From: F23-B02 sp045642545
GTDB lineage: Bacteria > Bacillota > Clostridia > Oscillospirales > Oscillospiraceae
Direction: 5' to 3'
Length of the DNA: 7,624 nt
Assembly (NCBI GenBank): GCA_045642545.1
Contig: JAZUJB010000093.1
Span: forward strand, 1 to 7,624
The position numbers and the translations under genes are program-made. Positions 5,021 to 7,624 of this stretch are shown one piece after another (the first letter of the stretch is position 1; each line of letters starts with the position of its first letter). The notes under the pieces were generated by a model. That model did not search any database, was not told the DNA's origin, and saw only the letters and a list, made by a program, of their open reading frames with translations.

Positions 5021-5749
5021 ATGAAGAAAGCCATAATCGGCAAGAAGGTCGGCATGACGCAGATCTTCGACGAGATGGGCAAGGTCATTCCCGTGACCGT
5101 CATCGAGGCAGGCCCCTGCGTCGTAACTCAGAAGATGACCGTCGAAAAGGAAGGCTACAGCGCCATCCAGCTCGGCTATGAAGAAGTAGCTGAGAAGTAC
5201 CTGAGCAAGCCCGAAGCAGGCCACCTGAAGAAGGCAGGCGTAGGTATGATGAAGTACCTCAAGGAGTTCAAGCTTGAGAACGCAGCAGAGATGAACGTTG
5301 GCGACATTCTGAAGGCAGACGTCTTCGCAGAAGGCGACAAGGTCGATGTCACCGGCACCAGCAAGGGCCACGGCTACGCAGGCGTTATCAAGCGCCACGG
5401 CGCACAGCGCACCCCCACCAGCCACGGCGGCGGCCCCGTTCACCGTCATGCAGGTTCCATGGGTTCCGGCACTGACCCCAGCCGTATCTTCAAGGGCAAG
5501 ATCGGTGCAGGTCACATGGGCGTTGATCAGGTAACTGTTCAGAACCTCGATGTTGTCAAGGTTGACCCCGAACTCAATATGATCGTTATCCGCGGCGCAA
5601 TCCCCGGCCCCAAGGGCGGTCTGGTTTATGTAAAGAGCACCGCAAAGGTCGCACCCGTCAAGAAGGGCGAGGGCGCAGGCATCAGCCTCAACCCGCAGAA
5701 GGCATCTGCTCGTGTCAACCCGCAGAAGGCTTCCGCACGAAACAAGTAA
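5021..5749 (+). CDS. rplC: 50S ribosomal protein L3 (uL3) with repeat-bearing C-terminal tail
   Basis: 242 residues; most bacterial L3 proteins have about 205-215. L3 nucleates 50S assembly near the 3' end of 23S rRNA and its loop reaches toward the peptidyl transferase centre. The N-terminus MKKAIIGKKVGMTQIFDEMG and the signature region 102-124 (VTGTSKGHGYAGVIKR) are canonical, as are SHGGGPVHRHAGSMG (134-148), the AGHMG...VTVQNLDVVKVD block (163-182) and GAIPGPKGG (192-200). The fold should end near residue 210. Residues 211-242 are an extra basic tail containing NPQKASAR twice (224-231 and 233-240). The Shine-Dalgarno AAGGAGG lies 8 nt before ATG 5021. The gene is preceded by a long structured spacer and followed by rplD after 19 nt. 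Confidence 0.97.
   Translation: MKKAIIGKKVGMTQIFDEMGKVIPVTVIEAGPCVVTQKMTVEKEGYSAIQLGYEEVAEKYLSKPEAGHLKKAGVGMMKYLKEFKLENAAEMNVGDILKADVFAEGDKVDVTGTSKGHGYAGVIKRHGAQRTPTSHGGGPVHRHAGSMGSGTDPSRIFKGKIGAGHMGVDQVTVQNLDVVKVDPELNMIVIRGAIPGPKGGLVYVKSTAKVAPVKKGEGAGISLNPQKASARVNPQKASARNK
5690..5740 (+). repeat. 27-nt tandem repeat encoding NPQKASAR twice in the L3 tail
   Basis: Copies at 5690-5713 and 5717-5740 are separated by one Val codon. The first 14 nt are identical. The remaining codons (Ala, Ser, Ala, Arg) all differ at the third base while the peptide is unchanged, which suggests an older duplication kept at protein level. Confidence 0.9.
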
Positions 5750-5768
5750 GGAAAGGAGAGTTTCATAA

Positions 5769-6392
5769 ATGCCTATTACTAATGTTTACAACATGGCAGG
5801 CGAAAAGGTCGGCGAGATCGAGCTCTCCGATGCAATCTTCGGTATTGAACCGAACAAGTCTGTTCTGCATGATTCCGTTAAGAACCACCTGGCAAACTGC
5901 CGTCAGGGTACCCAGAGCGCACTCACCAAGGGCGAGGTTTCCTACACCACCGCAAAGCCCTGGCGCCAGAAGGGCACCGGCCGCGCACGCGCAGGTTACA
6001 AGGGTTCTCCCGTATGGACCCACGGCGGCGTAGCATTCGCTCCCAAGCCCCGTGATTACAGCTACACCCTCAATAAGAAGGTGAAGCGCCTGGCAATGAA
6101 GAGCGCTCTGTCCGCAAAGGCAGCAGAGGAAGCAATCGTTGTTATCGACGACATCAAGGTCGACGAGATCAAGACCAAGGCATTCGCTGAGTTCCTGAGC
6201 AATGTTAATGTTTCCGGCAAGGCACTCGTTGTCACCGAGAGCGTTGATGAGAAGGTCGTAAAGTCTGCACGCAACATCGCAGGCATCACCACCACCATCG
6301 CAACCATTCTCAGCCCGTATATGATTCTGAACAATCGCAAGATCGTTGTCTCCAAGGCAGCACTCGCAAAGATTGAGGAGGTATTCGCATAA
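5769..6392 (+). CDS. rplD: 50S ribosomal protein L4 (uL4)
   Basis: 207 residues, normal length. L4 binds domain I/II of 23S rRNA early in assembly, lines the exit tunnel with its extended loop, and in E. coli represses its own operon through the S10 leader. The tunnel loop is clear: KPWRQKGTGRARAGYKGSP (63-81), then VWTHGGVAFAPKPRDYSY (82-99). The loop reads AGYKGSPVWTHGG where many bacteria have QGS.RSP.WRGGG, with no change in length. The C-terminal half (VVIDDIKVDEIKTKAF, about 124-139, and RNIAGITT, 168-175) is typical. ATG 5769 follows AAAGGAG (5752-5758) with a 10-nt gap. The stop codon TAA shares its last A with the rplW start. It is the obvious candidate ligand for the upstream leader, but this is inference. 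Confidence 0.97.
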   Translation: MPITNVYNMAGEKVGEIELSDAIFGIEPNKSVLHDSVKNHLANCRQGTQSALTKGEVSYTTAKPWRQKGTGRARAGYKGSPVWTHGGVAFAPKPRDYSYTLNKKVKRLAMKSALSAKAAEEAIVVIDDIKVDEIKTKAFAEFLSNVNVSGKALVVTESVDEKVVKSARNIAGITTTIATILSPYMILNNRKIVVSKAALAKIEEVFA

Positions 6393-6685
6393 TGAAGACC
6401 GCTTATGATATCGTAATTCGCCCCATCATCACTGAGCAGTCCATGGAAGACCTCGACATCAAGAAGTATGTATTTGAGGTTGCTAAGGACGCCAACAAGA
6501 TCGAGATCAAGAAGGCTATCGAGGAAATCTTTGATGTAACCGTTATCAAGGTTAACACCATCAATGTTATCGGTAAGGAAAAGCGCACCGGCGCTTACCC
6601 GAAGGGCAAGACCGCCTCTTGGAAAAAGGCTATCGTAAAGCTCAGTGAAGACTCCAAGAACATTGAGCTCTTCGAAGGCATGTAA
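6392..6685 (+). CDS. rplW: 50S ribosomal protein L23 (uL23)
   Basis: 97 residues, normal length. L23 lies at the polypeptide exit port and is the docking site for trigger factor and signal recognition particle. The typical opening is AYDIVIRPIITEQSM (4-18), followed by KYVFEVAKDANKIEIKKAIEEIFDVTVIKVNT (25-56) and the rRNA-binding loop GKEKRTGAYPKGKTASWKKAIVKL (61-84). The gene overlaps rplD by one base (TAATG), and its Shine-Dalgarno GAGGAGGT (6375-6382) lies inside the rplD coding sequence, so the two are translationally coupled. The 15-nt gap to rplB contains that gene's ribosome binding site. Confidence 0.97.
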   Translation: MKTAYDIVIRPIITEQSMEDLDIKKYVFEVAKDANKIEIKKAIEEIFDVTVIKVNTINVIGKEKRTGAYPKGKTASWKKAIVKLSEDSKNIELFEGM

Positions 6686-6700
6686 GGGGGAGGAATAAGA

Positions 6701-7537
6701 ATGTCTATTAAAACTTACAGACCTACTACTCCGGCCCGCAGACAGATGACCGTTTCCGGTTTTGACGGTGTTGATAAGCACGCAAGACCCGAGAAGAACC
6801 TGACTGAGGTCCTTAAGAAGAATTCCGGCCGCAACAGCTACGGCCGCATCACCGTTCGCCACAAGGGCGGCGGCAATCGCCAGAAGTACCGTATCATCGA
6901 CTTCAAGCGCAACAAGACTGAGATGGAAGCAGAAGTTCTCCGCCTCGAGTACGACCCCAACCGCAGCGCATTCATCGCTCTGGTTGAGTACACCGACGGC
7001 GAGCGCCGCTACATCCTCGCTCCTGTCGGCCTGAAGGCAGGCGACAAGATCGTCTCCTCCGCAGCAGCTGACATTAAGCCGGGCAACGCACTGCCTCTGG
7101 CAAACATCCCCGTTGGTACCGTTATCCACAACATCGAGCTCTACCCCGGCAAGGGCGCACAGCTCGTTCGTTCCGCCGGTGTAGCTGCACAGCTCATGGC
7201 AAAGGAAAACGGAATGGCCACCGTTCGCCTCCCCTCCGGCGAGTACCGCAAGGTTCGCATGGACTGCATGGCAACCATCGGCCAGGTCGGCAACATCGAC
7301 CACTCCAACATCTCTATCGGTAAGGCCGGTCGTAAACGCCATATGGGCATCCGTCCTACCGTCCGCGGTTCCGTCATGAACCCCTGCGACCACCCCCACG
7401 GCGGTGGTGAAGGCAAGTCCCCCGTTGGCCGTCCCGGCCCTGTAACTCCTTGGGGCAAGCCCGCACTCGGCTACAAGACCCGCAAGACTAAGAACCGTAC
7501 CGATAAGTTCATAGTCAAGCGCCGCAATGCAAAGTAA
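6701..7537 (+). CDS. rplB: 50S ribosomal protein L2 (uL2)
   Basis: 278 residues, normal length. L2 is a primary 23S rRNA binder needed for subunit joining and peptidyl transferase integrity. Features seen are the N-terminal MSIKTYRPTTPARRQMTV, RNSYGRITVRHKGGGNRQKYR (44-64) and DFKRNK (67-72) of the OB-like RNA-binding domain. The SH3-like domain (about 125-200) contains GNALPLANIPVGTVIHNIEL, and the C-terminal segment VMNPCDHPHGGGEGKSPVGRP (225-245) holds the conserved His near the catalytic centre (H231/H233 here; His229 in E. coli). The end is the usual basic KTRK...FIVKRR tail. ATG 6701 follows GGGGAGGA (6687-6694). Nothing in the protein is unusual. Confidence 0.98.
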   Translation: MSIKTYRPTTPARRQMTVSGFDGVDKHARPEKNLTEVLKKNSGRNSYGRITVRHKGGGNRQKYRIIDFKRNKTEMEAEVLRLEYDPNRSAFIALVEYTDGERRYILAPVGLKAGDKIVSSAAADIKPGNALPLANIPVGTVIHNIELYPGKGAQLVRSAGVAAQLMAKENGMATVRLPSGEYRKVRMDCMATIGQVGNIDHSNISIGKAGRKRHMGIRPTVRGSVMNPCDHPHGGGEGKSPVGRPGPVTPWGKPALGYKTRKTKNRTDKFIVKRRNAK

Positions 7538-7552
7538 GGAGGGCATAAGTAA

Positions 7553-7624
7553 ATGAGTAGAAGCGTTAAGAAAGGCCCCTTCGCAGCTCCCGAGCTCCTG
7601 AAGAGAGTCGATGAAATGAATAAG
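7553..7624 (+). CDS. rpsS: 30S ribosomal protein S19 (uS19), N-terminal part (truncated by window end)
   Basis: Only the first 24 codons are in the window, running to the last base without a stop. The peptide begins MSRSVKKGPFAAPELLKRVD, which matches the S19 N-terminus (MSRS.KKGPF...LL.KV). S19 sits in the head of the 30S subunit and contacts the A-site region. The Shine-Dalgarno AAGGAGGG (7536-7543) overlaps the rplB stop codon and is about 10 nt from the start. Position after rplB is the standard S10-operon order, with rplV and rpsC expected next outside the window. Confidence 0.95.
   Translation, partial: MSRSVKKGPFAAPELLKRVDEMNK

Noticed and set aside
6062..7546. 494-codon minus-strand open frame opposite rplD, rplW and rplB
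   Set aside because: It is fully antisense to three certain ribosomal protein genes. Long open antisense frames arise from their biased codon use, and the composition is low-complexity Ala/Val/Leu without a recognisable domain.

Overview
This window looks like a chromosomal segment from a moderately GC-rich member of the Clostridia, probably close to the Ruminococcaceae/Oscillospiraceae. This is inferred from strong purine-rich Shine-Dalgarno sequences, the protein variants (a long-form SecA zinc tail, a lipoprotein solute-binding protein, Firmicutes-like ribosomal proteins) and heavy use of GCA, GGC and CGC codons. All convincing genes are on the + strand.

Left part (1-943): the 3' end of secA, encoding the C-terminal helical domain and the zinc-binding tail of the preprotein translocase motor. 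It is followed at once by two tandem copies of a 105-bp imperfectly palindromic intergenic element.

Middle part (984-4087): a tight cluster of four genes, pgeF/yfiH (multicopper-oxidase-fold purine nucleoside/peptidoglycan-editing family), a family-5 ABC-transporter substrate-binding lipoprotein, cdd (cytidine deaminase) and an 85-residue LysR-type DNA-binding domain with no effector domain. Gaps are 11, 47 and 1 nt, so they probably form one transcript. Two of the four are nucleoside-salvage-type enzymes. No transporter permease or ATPase gene accompanies the binding protein here.

Boundary (4088-4547): an A/T-rich stretch with an intrinsic terminator whose loop and 3' arm overlap a consensus -35 box. 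This is followed by a leader of about 300 nt with several hairpins, an internal terminator-like hairpin with a U-tract, and a stem ending next to the rpsJ ribosome binding site. It fits a regulated S10-operon leader.

Right part (4548-7624): the start of the S10 ribosomal protein operon in canonical order, rpsJ, rplC, rplD, rplW, rplB, rpsS (the last cut by the window end). Two points stand out. The rpsJ-rplC gap is unusually long (158 nt) and holds a second strongly base-paired region. L3 also has a C-terminal tail with a duplicated NPQKASAR motif. The best candidates for something undescribed are the two RNA structures of the S10 operon, the HTH-only LysR protein coupled to cdd, and the 105-bp tandem element.
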